Positions 1 through 5,799 of a DNA stretch of 5,799 bases are shown here, one piece after another (position 1 is the stretch's first letter; every line of letters starts with the position of its first letter). The notes beneath the pieces were generated by a model that was not told the DNA's origin, ran no database searches, and saw only the letters and a program-made list of their open reading frames with translations. The position numbers were made by a program, and so were the translations under genes. Origin of the DNA: Bacillota bacterium (GTDB lineage Bacteria; Bacillota; UBA4882; JAAYXC01); NCBI GenBank assembly GCA_012516115.1, contig JAAYXC010000198.1, positions 1-5,799 of the forward strand, read 5' to 3'.

Positions 1-2
1 CC

Positions 3-1271
3 ACCCGACCCGTGCAGCGGATTACCATCCAGGGCCGGATCGCGGAAGAGACCCCCGAAAACCGGGAGATAAAGACAGAAGACCCGCCGGAGATAGAAGC
101 TACTGCCGGAAAAGGGGCGCCCTCCCCCGCCGGAGAAAGCCTTTCCACGGCCATCGCGGCAGAGGAAGGCCCAAAAGAACAGGCGCAAGCTCCTCCGGCC
201 GCGGGCCGGGAAGAAAAAAAGGCACTAGAAGAGGCGATCCTCTTCTTCTACTCCCCCCATTGCCGGGAATGCCTGGCGGTAAAAGAACAATTTCTCCCTT
301 CTTTCCGGCGCCGCCACCCCGGGGTGGCGGTCTTCTCCTACAACCTTGCGACACCCGATGGCTACCGGGCACTTTTGGCGGTAGAGAGAAGCCTCGGCCG
401 GCCGCTTGTGGCCGCGCCGCCACTGGTCATTATCGGCCGGAAGGTCCTGGAGGGGAAAGAAGAGATCGAAAAGTACATGCAAGAACCCCCCGGCCAAGGC
501 AGGGCAAAGACCGCCATCCCGCGGCCGGCCCGGGTGGACACGGCCGCCGGTCTCCGGCGCCTCCGCCTTTCCGCGGTTGTTCTCGGCGGCCTCCTCGACG
601 GGATCAACCCCTGCGCCTTCGCCACATTGATCTTTCTCCTGTCTTACCTCCTTTTTGTCGGTAAAGCCCGTCGTCTAGTCCCGGTGGGCCTGGGTTTTGC
701 CGCCGGAGTCTTCGCCGGCTACTTCGCCATCGGCCTCGGGCTTCTGGAGTTGCTCGGCCGCCTGCAGGCGTTCCCCGTTCTCCACCGGGTTTTCCGCCTC
801 GGCCTGGCCGCGGCCCTCTTTTTCTTGGGCCTCGCGGGCCTGCGCGATGCCCGGCTCATCCAGAAAGGCCGCACGCGAGAGGCCGTCTTGCAGCTTCCGG
901 ATGGGTTAAAGCGGCGCATCCATACCGTAATCCGGGAAGAGATGAAAGGCCGGGTGGCGATCGGAGGAAGCATGATTATGGGGATCCTGGTGGCCTTCTT
1001 CGAGTTCCCCTGTACGGGCCAGGTCTACTTCCCGGTGGTGGCCCTGCTGCGGGAGGGGGGCGAGGCGTGGTCTACGGCCTTGGGTTATCTCCTTCTCTAC
1101 AATCTTCTTTTCATCGCGCCGCTTTTTGTGCTCATCTTCCTCCTCCGCCTGGGGACGAACTCCACGCACCTGGCGGAGATGGCCCGCCGGCAGGCGGCAA
1201 GCGTGAGACTCCTTTTGGCCCTCTTCTCTTTTCTTTTGGCCGGGCTCCTTTTGGCCTCCGGTATTAGATAG
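3..1271 (+). CDS. Thioredoxin-like domain fused to CcdA/DsbD-type transmembrane electron carrier (5' partial)
   Basis: This is probably a membrane thiol-disulfide carrier that passes electrons from cytoplasmic thioredoxin across the membrane, as CcdA and DsbD do in cytochrome c maturation or disulfide reduction. Residues are counted from the GTG at 12. Residues 1-70 are a low-complexity Pro/Glu/Ala-rich linker. Residues 73-157 look like a thioredoxin fold, with a CxxC motif (C84-R-E-C87) after FFYSPH and a likely cis-proline near P137. About six hydrophobic helices follow (187-215, 222-248, 258-277, 318-345, 354-379, 397-416). The paired membrane cysteines sit in INPCAF (C201) and FPCTGQ (C334), as in the family. 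Loops 217-221, 277-314 and 380-400 are rich in Arg/Lys, which by the positive-inside rule puts the N-terminal domain outside the cell. The frame is open to base 3, GTG 12 has no Shine-Dalgarno sequence and no signal peptide is visible, so the true start is probably upstream of the window. The specific client protein is unknown. Confidence 0.82.
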   Translation, partial: TRPVQRITIQGRIAEETPENREIKTEDPPEIEATAGKGAPSPAGESLSTAIAAEEGPKEQAQAPPAAGREEKKALEEAILFFYSPHCRECLAVKEQFLPSFRRRHPGVAVFSYNLATPDGYRALLAVERSLGRPLVAAPPLVIIGRKVLEGKEEIEKYMQEPPGQGRAKTAIPRPARVDTAAGLRRLRLSAVVLGGLLDGINPCAFATLIFLLSYLLFVGKARRLVPVGLGFAAGVFAGYFAIGLGLLELLGRLQAFPVLHRVFRLGLAAALFFLGLAGLRDARLIQKGRTREAVLQLPDGLKRRIHTVIREEMKGRVAIGGSMIMGILVAFFEFPCTGQVYFPVVALLREGGEAWSTALGYLLLYNLLFIAPLFVLIFLLRLGTNSTHLAEMARRQAASVRLLLALFSFLLAGLLLASGIR

Positions 1272-1274
1272 TCC

Positions 1275-2073
1275 GTGACGCCAAGCCCGTGCCCACTACT
1301 TTGGCCCGGCCCGCCACAAAAACCGGTGGCGGGGCAAATCTCTGCGGCCACCGTTGATAAACGGTTAGAAGAAGTCCATCCGGTCTTAAATGCGTATAAC
1401 CTTCTGATCGGCGGCCTTGTTGATGGAAAATGGCAAAACAATGAAGAAGTGGCCAGCCGGCTCACGGGTAAAGAGGTATATCGTTTTTATTCCCGTCGAG
1501 AGAAACTAGGGAAAGCTTCAGGACCAAAGAGAATTCTATTTGACCGGGGAGAGCGGATACTTTCTGGATTTTGACAAATTTTTTCCCGAGCAAGCCTTTG
1601 GGATTTGCGCCGACTGGAATCTTCTTCCTCGTATGCTGGAAATCCGGTCCGATCAAGATGATAAATACCTGCCCTGTCGGGGATATGCAGATTAAAGAAG
1701 TGTTGACGGTTGATCTCGAGGGAGATGGCGGAGTAGAAACGATAATATCGGCTACCAATATAGCGGAGGAAAATATAAACGTACTCTACAACAGTGAAGG
1801 GGAAGAAGCACTCGATCGGTGCAGCCTGGTGTTGCTCTTGACCGGCGATGGCACCCCGGTCCTCCTGGCGGAAAAGTATGAAGGAATCTCTCCGAATACG
1901 AAGTGCCGTTTGTGGCCGACGTGGACGGTGACGGGTTAATGGAGATTATGGTCCGCGAACTCTGGCTTGATCCGCTCCCCGCGGAAGGTTTTTCTTTAAT
2001 TTGCGAATCTCTCATAAAGGTAAAAGGAGAAAATATCGAGCTTTTAGGGGAGATCGCTTGGCACCCGGTATAA
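1275..2073 (+). pseudogene. Frameshifted gene for an uncharacterised protein with DxDGDG-type motifs
   Basis: No single frame covers this stretch, but protein-like segments join in order. The frame opened at GTG 1275 reads to about 1510 (containing LNAYNLLIGGLVDGKW and KEVYRFYSRREKLG). The next frame reads about 1510-1660 (YFLDFDKFF, then ICADWNLLPRMLEIRS). A third reads about 1670-1880 (IKEVLTVDLEGDGGVETIIS, then CSLVLLLTGDGTPVLLAEKYE). The last returns to the second frame from 1882 to the TAA at 2071-2073 (SEYEVPFVADVDGDGLMEIMV, then GEIAWHPV). The DLEGDG and DVDGDG motifs resemble the calcium-loop-like motifs of VCBS/FG-GAP repeat proteins. From memory, the order of motifs resembles uncharacterised clostridial proteins of roughly 250-350 residues; I could not check this. 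The region is clearly A/T-richer than its neighbours (23 G+C in 1741-1800 against 40 in 2401-2460). No ribosome-binding site or signal peptide is visible at 1275. Sequencing errors are an alternative to true decay. Confidence 0.62.
1310..1333. repeat. 8-bp perfect stem-loop just after the CcdA-like gene
   Basis: CCCGCCAC (1310-1317) pairs perfectly with GTGGCGGG (1326-1333) around an A-rich 8-base loop, 38 bases after the stop of the thioredoxin-CcdA gene. No T-run follows on either strand, so it is not a standard intrinsic terminator. It may still slow transcription or protect the 3' end of the upstream message. It lies within the first codons of the decayed gene that follows. Confidence 0.35.
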
Positions 2074-2153
2074 CCTGAAGATAAAATTTAAAGCAAGGTA
2101 GCCCGGTTAACCCACCGCGACAACCGATCGCCAAACGGCTTCGAACCCATTCT

Positions 2154-2175
2154 GCGGGAGCCTGAAGACTCCCGC
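2154..2175. repeat. 7-bp stem-loop in the convergent intergenic region
   Basis: GCGGGAG (2154-2160) pairs perfectly with CTCCCGC (2169-2175) around an 8-base loop. It lies between the decayed + strand gene and the - strand asd gene. No T-run adjoins it, so a termination role is only a possibility. I see no coding potential, tRNA or other RNA gene elsewhere in 2074-2201. Confidence 0.35.
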
Positions 2176-2201
2176 TACAACACGGGAAGCCCTAACGGAC
2201 T

Positions 2202-2266
2202 AACTCACCCTCCGGCCTTCGGCTACCTCTCTCTAAGCTTAGAGAGGGAGGTCGGGAGGGTGAGTT
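2202..2266. repeat. Large imperfect inverted repeat between convergent genes, downstream of asd
   Basis: The outer arms are a perfect 12-bp match: AACTCACCCTCC (2202-2213) with GGAGGGTGAGTT (2255-2266). After an asymmetric internal loop (2214-2224 against 2253-2254), a second stem pairs ACCTC+TCTCT (2225-2234) with AGAGA+GAGGT (2241-2245, 2248-2252), leaving a 2-base bulge. The tip is the palindrome AAGCTT. The left internal-loop strand holds its own GCC-TTC-GGC mini-stem. The structure starts 27 bases past the asd stop codon. It therefore probably ends or stabilises the glyA-asd transcript, and may serve both converging strands. It lacks a downstream T-run, so it is not a canonical intrinsic terminator. 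A dispersed REP-like element is the main alternative. Confidence 0.6.
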
Positions 2267-2293
2267 CGGGCCGCCAGGCCCTTTCCTTGCTTA

Positions 2294-3301
2294 TCATTTC
2301 CGGATCTCGAACAACCTCTCCGCGATCTGGATGGCGTTCAAGGCCGCGCCTTTGCGGATCTGATCGCCCACCACCCAGAGGTCGATGGTGTTCGGTTGGG
2401 ACCGGTCTTTGCGCACCCGACCGACGAAGACGGGGTCCTTGCCCGAGGCATCGATGGGCATCGGCCACCGGTTGGCCGCCCGGTCCTCGAGGACTTCCAC
2501 CCCCTCGGCCGCACGCAGGATCTCGTAGACCTCTTCGACACTCGGGTCTTCCGCGAACTCCACGTTCAAGGCCTCCGAATGGGCCCGCAGGACGGGGACG
2601 CGCACGCAGGTGGCATGGATCCGGATCGCGTCATCATGGAAGATCTTCCGCGTCTCGTTTATCATCTTCAGCTCTTCCTCGCAGTAGCCCGACTCGGTCA
2701 TGGCCGAGTTATGCGGGAAGAGATTGAAAGCATACGGATGGGGGATGACCGTCCGGGTATAGGGCCGGCCCTCAAGGAAGGCCCGCGTCTCTTCCAGAAG
2801 CTCCCGCATGGCCGTAGCCCCGGCGCCGCTTGCCGCCTGATAGGTGGCGGCCACGATCCGCTTGATGCGGAACCTCTTGTGCAGCGGCCAGAGCGGCACG
2901 ACCATGATGATCGTCGAGCAGTTGGGGTTGGCGATGATCCCCTTATGGATAAAGATGTCCTCCGGGTTTACCTCCGGGACCACCAGAGGGACGTCGGGCT
3001 GCATCCGGAAACAGGAGGTATTGTCCACCACCACCGCCCCGGCTTTGACCGCCGAAGGCATGAACTCCCGGCTCACCTTGGCCCCGGGCGAAGAAAGGAC
3101 GAGGTCGATCCCCCGGAAGGAATCGTGGGTCAGTTCTTCGACTTTGAGTTTTTCTCCCTTAAATTCGATCGTCTTCCCCGCCGACCGGGCGGAGGCCAAA
3201 AGACGCAGTTCGGCCAAGGGGAAATCCCGTTCGGCAAGAAGGTTTAAAAATTCCGTGCCCACCGCCCCGGTGGCCCCGACAACGGCTACTCTTAACCCCA
3301 C
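2294..3301 (-). CDS. asd: Aspartate-semialdehyde dehydrogenase
   Basis: Cytoplasmic enzyme that reduces L-aspartyl-4-phosphate to L-aspartate-4-semialdehyde with NADPH. This is the branch-point step towards lysine/diaminopimelate, threonine and methionine. The 335-residue product has the usual family length. Near the N-terminus is the NADP-binding GATGAVG loop (9-15). VVDNTSCFRM (91-100) carries the expected phosphate-binding arginine R99. The catalytic cysteine is C128 in ANPNCSTI, followed by YQAASGAG (154-161). The RVPVLRAHSEA segment (234-244) holds the catalytic histidine H241. The C-terminal GDQIRKGAALNA (312-323) belongs to the nucleotide-binding domain. The GTG start at 3301 is supported by AAAGGAG eight bases upstream, and the next residues (GLRVAVVGATG) begin exactly as the family does. 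The gene follows glyA by 39 bases and probably shares its transcript. All catalytic residues seem to be present, so the enzyme should be active. Confidence 0.96.
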   Translation of the reverse strand: MGLRVAVVGATGAVGTEFLNLLAERDFPLAELRLLASARSAGKTIEFKGEKLKVEELTHDSFRGIDLVLSSPGAKVSREFMPSAVKAGAVVVDNTSCFRMQPDVPLVVPEVNPEDIFIHKGIIANPNCSTIIMVVPLWPLHKRFRIKRIVAATYQAASGAGATAMRELLEETRAFLEGRPYTRTVIPHPYAFNLFPHNSAMTESGYCEEELKMINETRKIFHDDAIRIHATCVRVPVLRAHSEALNVEFAEDPSVEEVYEILRAAEGVEVLEDRAANRWPMPIDASGKDPVFVGRVRKDRSQPNTIDLWVVGDQIRKGAALNAIQIAERLFEIRK

Positions 3302-3309
3302 GGTCTTTA

Positions 3310-3316
3310 CTCCTTT
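3310..3316 (-). promoter_or_regulatory. Ribosome-binding site of asd
   Basis: AAAGGAG on the - strand lies eight bases before the GTG at 3301. It fixes the asd start and shows that the gene is translated independently although it sits close behind glyA. Confidence 0.8.
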
Positions 3317-3340
3317 CGCGGCTAAAACCGCCTTTTTGGA

Positions 3341-4879
3341 TTAAAGGCAAGTTCCCTGCGAGGCAGGTTCCCGGGCCGGGCTACCGAAACAGGCTTCCAG
3401 GAACTCCAGATCCAATTCGGGATAGACCGGATAACGGGCCAGAAGCTCCTTAACCCGGGTTTTTACCTCCTTCTTGATCCGTTCATCCAGAATATATCGG
3501 GCCTTACTCGGTTTACCGTCCTTGATCTCCGGCCGGACGGCGTCAAGGACCGTCCGTACCAAACGGGCGATCTCCCGCATCTCCTCCTCGCCCATCCCCA
3601 ACGTGGTCGCGGCCGGAGTCCCAAGCCGCAGTCCACTGGTATACCACGGCCCGTTGGGATCCTCGGGGAGGGAGTTCCGGTTTAACGTAATCCCGCATTC
3701 CCGCAGCGCCGCCTCGGCTTGGCGGCCGGTAAGGCCGAAAGGCGTAACGTCGAGCAATAGTAGATGGTTATCGGTTCCCCCGGTCGCCACCTTTAACCCT
3801 TCTTTTAGACAAGCCTCGGCCAGGGCCCGGGCGTTGGCCACCACTTGATGGGCATAGGCCCGGAACTCCGGGGTATCAGCCTCGGCCAGGGCCACCGCCT
3901 TTGCCGCCAGAATATGCGGCAGAGGCCCGCCCAAGACCAAGGGGCAACCCTTATCCACATGTTCGGCGAATTCCGCCGTACAGAGGACCATCCCCCCCCG
4001 CGGTCCCCGGAGGGTCTTATGGGTGGTAGTGGTGACGATATGGGCGTGGGCCACCGGATTATAATCGCCGGTAAAGACCCCCCCGGCTACCAGTCCGGCG
4101 AAGTGGGCCATATCCACCATGAGCACGGCGCCGACCTTGTCGGCGATGGCCCGCAGACGCCGGAAGTCGATGAGGCGGGGATAGGCGCTGTAGCCCGCCA
4201 GGAGGATAAGCGGCCTCACCTCTTCGGCCTGGCGCTCGATCTGGTCGTAGTCGAGGAGCCCGGTCTCCTTGTTCACCTTGTAAGTAAAGACGTCGAACAT
4301 CTGGGCCGAGACGTTATGGCGGTAACCGTGGGTGAGATGCCCGCCGGAATAATAGTCCATGGCCAATAGCCGTTGGTTACCGAGTTCACGTCGGATCTCG
4401 TTCCATTCTTCCCGGGAGAGTTTGGTCGGATCGGTCTGGCCCAACCGGACCAGGGCCGGAGTCTTGACCCGGGCGTTGAGAACGGCCCAGTAGGCCACGA
4501 GGTTGGCATCGGCCCCGCTATGGGGCTGGACGTAGGCGTGGTCGCAACCGAAGAGTTTACAGGCCCGCCGGACGGCCAGGGCCTCGATGGCGTCCACGTT
4601 CTCGCACCCGGCATAGAAACGATGGTAGGGGTAACCCTCGGCATACTTATCCGTAAGGAGGTTCCCCATCGCCAGCTGGGTGGCCAGGGAAGAATAGTTC
4701 TCGCTGGCGATTAACTTCAGGTTTTCCCGCTGATCTCGCAGTTCCCGTACGATATGGGAGGCAACCTCCGGTACCACGGTGGCGATCGTACTCAGATTGG
4801 CCAGATAGGCCAGGAAACCCGGGGCGATCCGCTCCGGCGGAGTCTTTTCCAGATAAAGGTAAATAGGGGAAATCGACAC
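3341..4879 (-). CDS. glyA: Serine hydroxymethyltransferase, long form
   Basis: Cytoplasmic PLP enzyme that interconverts serine plus tetrahydrofolate with glycine plus 5,10-methylene-tetrahydrofolate, the main one-carbon source. Residues are counted from GTG 4888. Diagnostic segments are NLKLIASENYSS (56-67), LTDKYAEGYP (78-87), PHSGADANL (122-130), GGHLTHG (182-188), the cofactor-contacting aspartate D259 in VDMAHFAG, and the PLP-binding lysine K291 in TTTTHKTLRGPRGG. At 512 residues it is about 90 longer than typical bacterial GlyA (around 420). The excess is a roughly 25-30 residue N-terminal extension, an insertion around 141-176 before the GGHLTHG block, and a longer C-terminus. It resembles the long type I recall from Chlamydia. 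The start is taken at GTG 4879, because AGGAG (4892-4888) is eight bases from it; the upstream in-frame GTG at 4888 overlaps that site. It has its own promoter and is followed by asd. Confidence 0.95.
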   Translation of the reverse strand: MSISPIYLYLEKTPPERIAPGFLAYLANLSTIATVVPEVASHIVRELRDQRENLKLIASENYSSLATQLAMGNLLTDKYAEGYPYHRFYAGCENVDAIEALAVRRACKLFGCDHAYVQPHSGADANLVAYWAVLNARVKTPALVRLGQTDPTKLSREEWNEIRRELGNQRLLAMDYYSGGHLTHGYRHNVSAQMFDVFTYKVNKETGLLDYDQIERQAEEVRPLILLAGYSAYPRLIDFRRLRAIADKVGAVLMVDMAHFAGLVAGGVFTGDYNPVAHAHIVTTTTHKTLRGPRGGMVLCTAEFAEHVDKGCPLVLGGPLPHILAAKAVALAEADTPEFRAYAHQVVANARALAEACLKEGLKVATGGTDNHLLLLDVTPFGLTGRQAEAALRECGITLNRNSLPEDPNGPWYTSGLRLGTPAATTLGMGEEEMREIARLVRTVLDAVRPEIKDGKPSKARYILDERIKKEVKTRVKELLARYPVYPELDLEFLEACFGSPAREPASQGTCL

Positions 4880-4887
4880 GCTACTCA

Positions 4888-4892
4888 CTCCT
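4888..4892 (-). promoter_or_regulatory. Ribosome-binding site that decides the glyA start
   Basis: AGGAG on the - strand (4892 down to 4888) sits eight bases before GTG 4879, which is ideal spacing. The longer-ORF GTG at 4886-4888 begins with the last base of this motif and so has no usable spacing. The protein therefore most likely starts at the second GTG, three codons later. Confidence 0.7.
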
Positions 4893-4930
4893 AAATCGGT
4901 CTCCCGGCGATAGGAAGGAAGTTTGGCATC

Positions 4931-4959
4931 ATATTAGTACAATGCCGCGCGTTTGTCAA
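4931..4959 (-). promoter_or_regulatory. Housekeeping sigma (sigma-70/SigA-type) promoter for glyA-asd
   Basis: On the - strand, TTGACA (4959-4954) is followed by a 17-base spacer and TAATAT (4936-4931). This is a perfect -35 box, optimal spacing and a -10 box one base from TATAAT. It lies in the 106-base gap between the yvcK stop and glyA. The predicted start of transcription is near 4924, giving a 5' leader of about 45 bases before GTG 4879. That is too short for most riboswitches, and I see no operator or attenuator in it. Confidence 0.85.
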
Positions 4960-4985
4960 TTGCAGGATTGAAAGCACATGGAAGC

Positions 4986-5799
4986 TTAATGACCAATTAA
5001 CTCCCGGAGGGCGCGGTGGAAACGACGCCGCCAACGGGCATTCGGGGCGGCCGAAAGTCTTCTTACTCTAATTAAACCCAAAAGAATCCGGCCGAGTTTC
5101 TGGGCATCGTGCCGTACAAGTCCCTTTTTGACGATCAGGGCTTCACCCATGGGCGTAACTCCAAGGGCCGCCACCGCTTCCAGGTCCGGTTCCACCGGCG
5201 CCGCCCCTTCACGGGCGTAAGCGGCCAGAAGATCGGGGGGGATGGGATCGGTGTTCACCAAAACCAGATCGATCAGGCCCTCGCCGGCGTGTTCAAGAAT
5301 GGCCCGCACATGATCGCTGGCCTTATAACCCGTGGTCTCACCGGGTTCGGTCATGGCGTTGCAGACATAGAGCCGGACGCCGGGCGCCCGACGAATCGCC
5401 TCGGCGATCTCGTGAAACAGCAAGTTGGGGAGGACACTGGTATAGCGGATTCCCGGGCCGAGCACGATGGCATCAGCCTCCATGATGGCCGCCACGGCCT
5501 CGGGCAGCGGCCGGCAGTCCGGCGGCTCGAGCCGCAGACGCCGGATCCCGGTCCCATGTCGTCGGATGCTCGATTCCCCGCGGACTTCGTTACCGTCCAG
5601 CATCGTGCCGACCAACGTCACATTCTCCAGCGTTGCCGGCAAGACCTGTCCCCGTACGGCCAAGACCTTGCTGGATTCCTTGATGGCCCGTTCGAAATCG
5701 CCGGTGATGGCGGTCATGGCGGCCAGGAAGAGGTTCCCGAAACTATGACCGGCGAGCCCCACTCCCCCCTCGAACCGGTATTGAAGAAGGCGTTCCATA
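4986..5799 (-). CDS. yvcK: YvcK/CofD-like gluconeogenesis factor, C-terminal part (5' partial)
   Basis: Homologues of Bacillus YvcK (also called GlmR) are cytoplasmic proteins that bind UDP-sugars and are needed for normal cell shape and growth on gluconeogenic carbon. Their fold is related to CofD (2-phospho-lactate transferase). The 270 visible residues begin at an internal Met within LLQYRFEGG, a conserved internal stretch, so the N-terminal nucleotide-binding part lies beyond the right edge. Seen in order are GHSFGNLFLAA (17-27), LPATLENVTLVG (53-64), ADAIVLGPG (108-116) followed by YTSVLPNLL, CNAMTEPGETTGY (146-158) with SDHV, and a C-terminal HDAQKLGRIL (230-239). The C-terminus ends in a short Arg-rich tail. 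The motif usually written GPGSLYTS is GPGIRYTS here. The gene ends at TAA 4986-4988. The downstream neighbour is glyA, not the whiA commonly found after yvcK in Gram-positive bacteria. Confidence 0.9.
   Translation of the reverse strand, partial: MERLLQYRFEGGVGLAGHSFGNLFLAAMTAITGDFERAIKESSKVLAVRGQVLPATLENVTLVGTMLDGNEVRGESSIRRHGTGIRRLRLEPPDCRPLPEAVAAIMEADAIVLGPGIRYTSVLPNLLFHEIAEAIRRAPGVRLYVCNAMTEPGETTGYKASDHVRAILEHAGEGLIDLVLVNTDPIPPDLLAAYAREGAAPVEPDLEAVAALGVTPMGEALIVKKGLVRHDAQKLGRILLGLIRVRRLSAAPNARWRRRFHRALRELIGH

Noticed and set aside
12..14. GTG as the true start of the thioredoxin-CcdA protein
   Set aside because: The frame stays open to the left edge, the preceding bases have no Shine-Dalgarno sequence, and the sequence from this GTG lacks the export signal expected for an outside-facing domain.
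1571..1599. TTGACA at 1571 as a promoter -35 box
   Set aside because: No acceptable -10 hexamer lies 16-18 bases downstream (GCCTTT at 17), and it lies inside the decayed coding region.
1571..1939. A separate 122-codon gene starting at the TTG in this frame
   Set aside because: Its first part reads out of frame relative to a better protein segment in the neighbouring frame (ICADWNLLPR), and its end runs past the point where another frame supplies the DVDGDG continuation. It is one fragment of the decayed gene.
2138..2150. TTCGAA flanked by GC and CCC, reminiscent of a tRNA T-loop
   Set aside because: The flanks do not form a 5-bp T-stem on either strand, the nearby hairpin has an 8-base loop instead of a 7-base anticodon loop, and no acceptor stem is found.
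2396..3247. A 283-codon open frame on the + strand opposite asd
   Set aside because: It is antisense to a clearly conserved asd gene. Its composition is what the reverse strand of a G+C-rich gene gives (rich in His, Asp, Gly, Arg), with no recognisable motif.
3845..4714. Two + strand open frames opposite glyA
   Set aside because: They are shadows of the glyA codons on the opposite strand, with no family-like motif. GlyA is unambiguous there.
4886..4888. GTG 4888 as the glyA start
   Set aside because: It overlaps the AGGAG ribosome-binding site by one base. GTG 4879 has the correct eight-base spacing.

Overview
The window looks like an ordinary chromosomal segment from a moderately GC-rich bacterium. 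It carries intact or near-intact housekeeping genes, consensus-like Shine-Dalgarno sequences, GTG starts and one textbook housekeeping-sigma promoter. YvcK-type and CcdA-type proteins together with strong AGGAG ribosome-binding sites suggest a Gram-positive lineage, perhaps a thermophilic clostridial one. That placement is an inference from style and gene content, not a demonstration.

Left part, + strand: a redox membrane protein (3-1271, cut off at its 5' end by the window) joins a thioredoxin-like domain to a six-helix CcdA/DsbD-type membrane domain. Just downstream (1275-2073) is a visibly more A/T-rich stretch. It encodes pieces of one protein spread over three successive reading-frame changes, with DxEGDG and DxDGDG motifs. 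I read it as a decayed (or mis-sequenced) gene of an uncharacterised family. A 220-base convergent intergenic region follows (2074-2293), with a large imperfect inverted repeat and a smaller hairpin.

Right part, - strand: three genes run leftward. First is the C-terminal part of a YvcK/CofD-like gluconeogenesis factor (4986 to beyond the right edge). Then comes glyA, a long-form serine hydroxymethyltransferase with its own TTGACA-N17-TAATAT promoter. Last is asd, aspartate-semialdehyde dehydrogenase, 39 bases (or less) behind glyA and presumably co-transcribed with it. GlyA supplies glycine and one-carbon units, and Asd feeds threonine, methionine and lysine/diaminopimelate synthesis, so the pair makes sense as an amino-acid biosynthesis operon.

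I found no rRNA, tRNA, CRISPR array, transposase or convincing novel system. The points most worth a second look are the thioredoxin-CcdA fusion with its CREC motif, the multiply frameshifted gene, the 65-base inverted repeat, and two unusual residues in an otherwise conserved YvcK glycine-rich motif.
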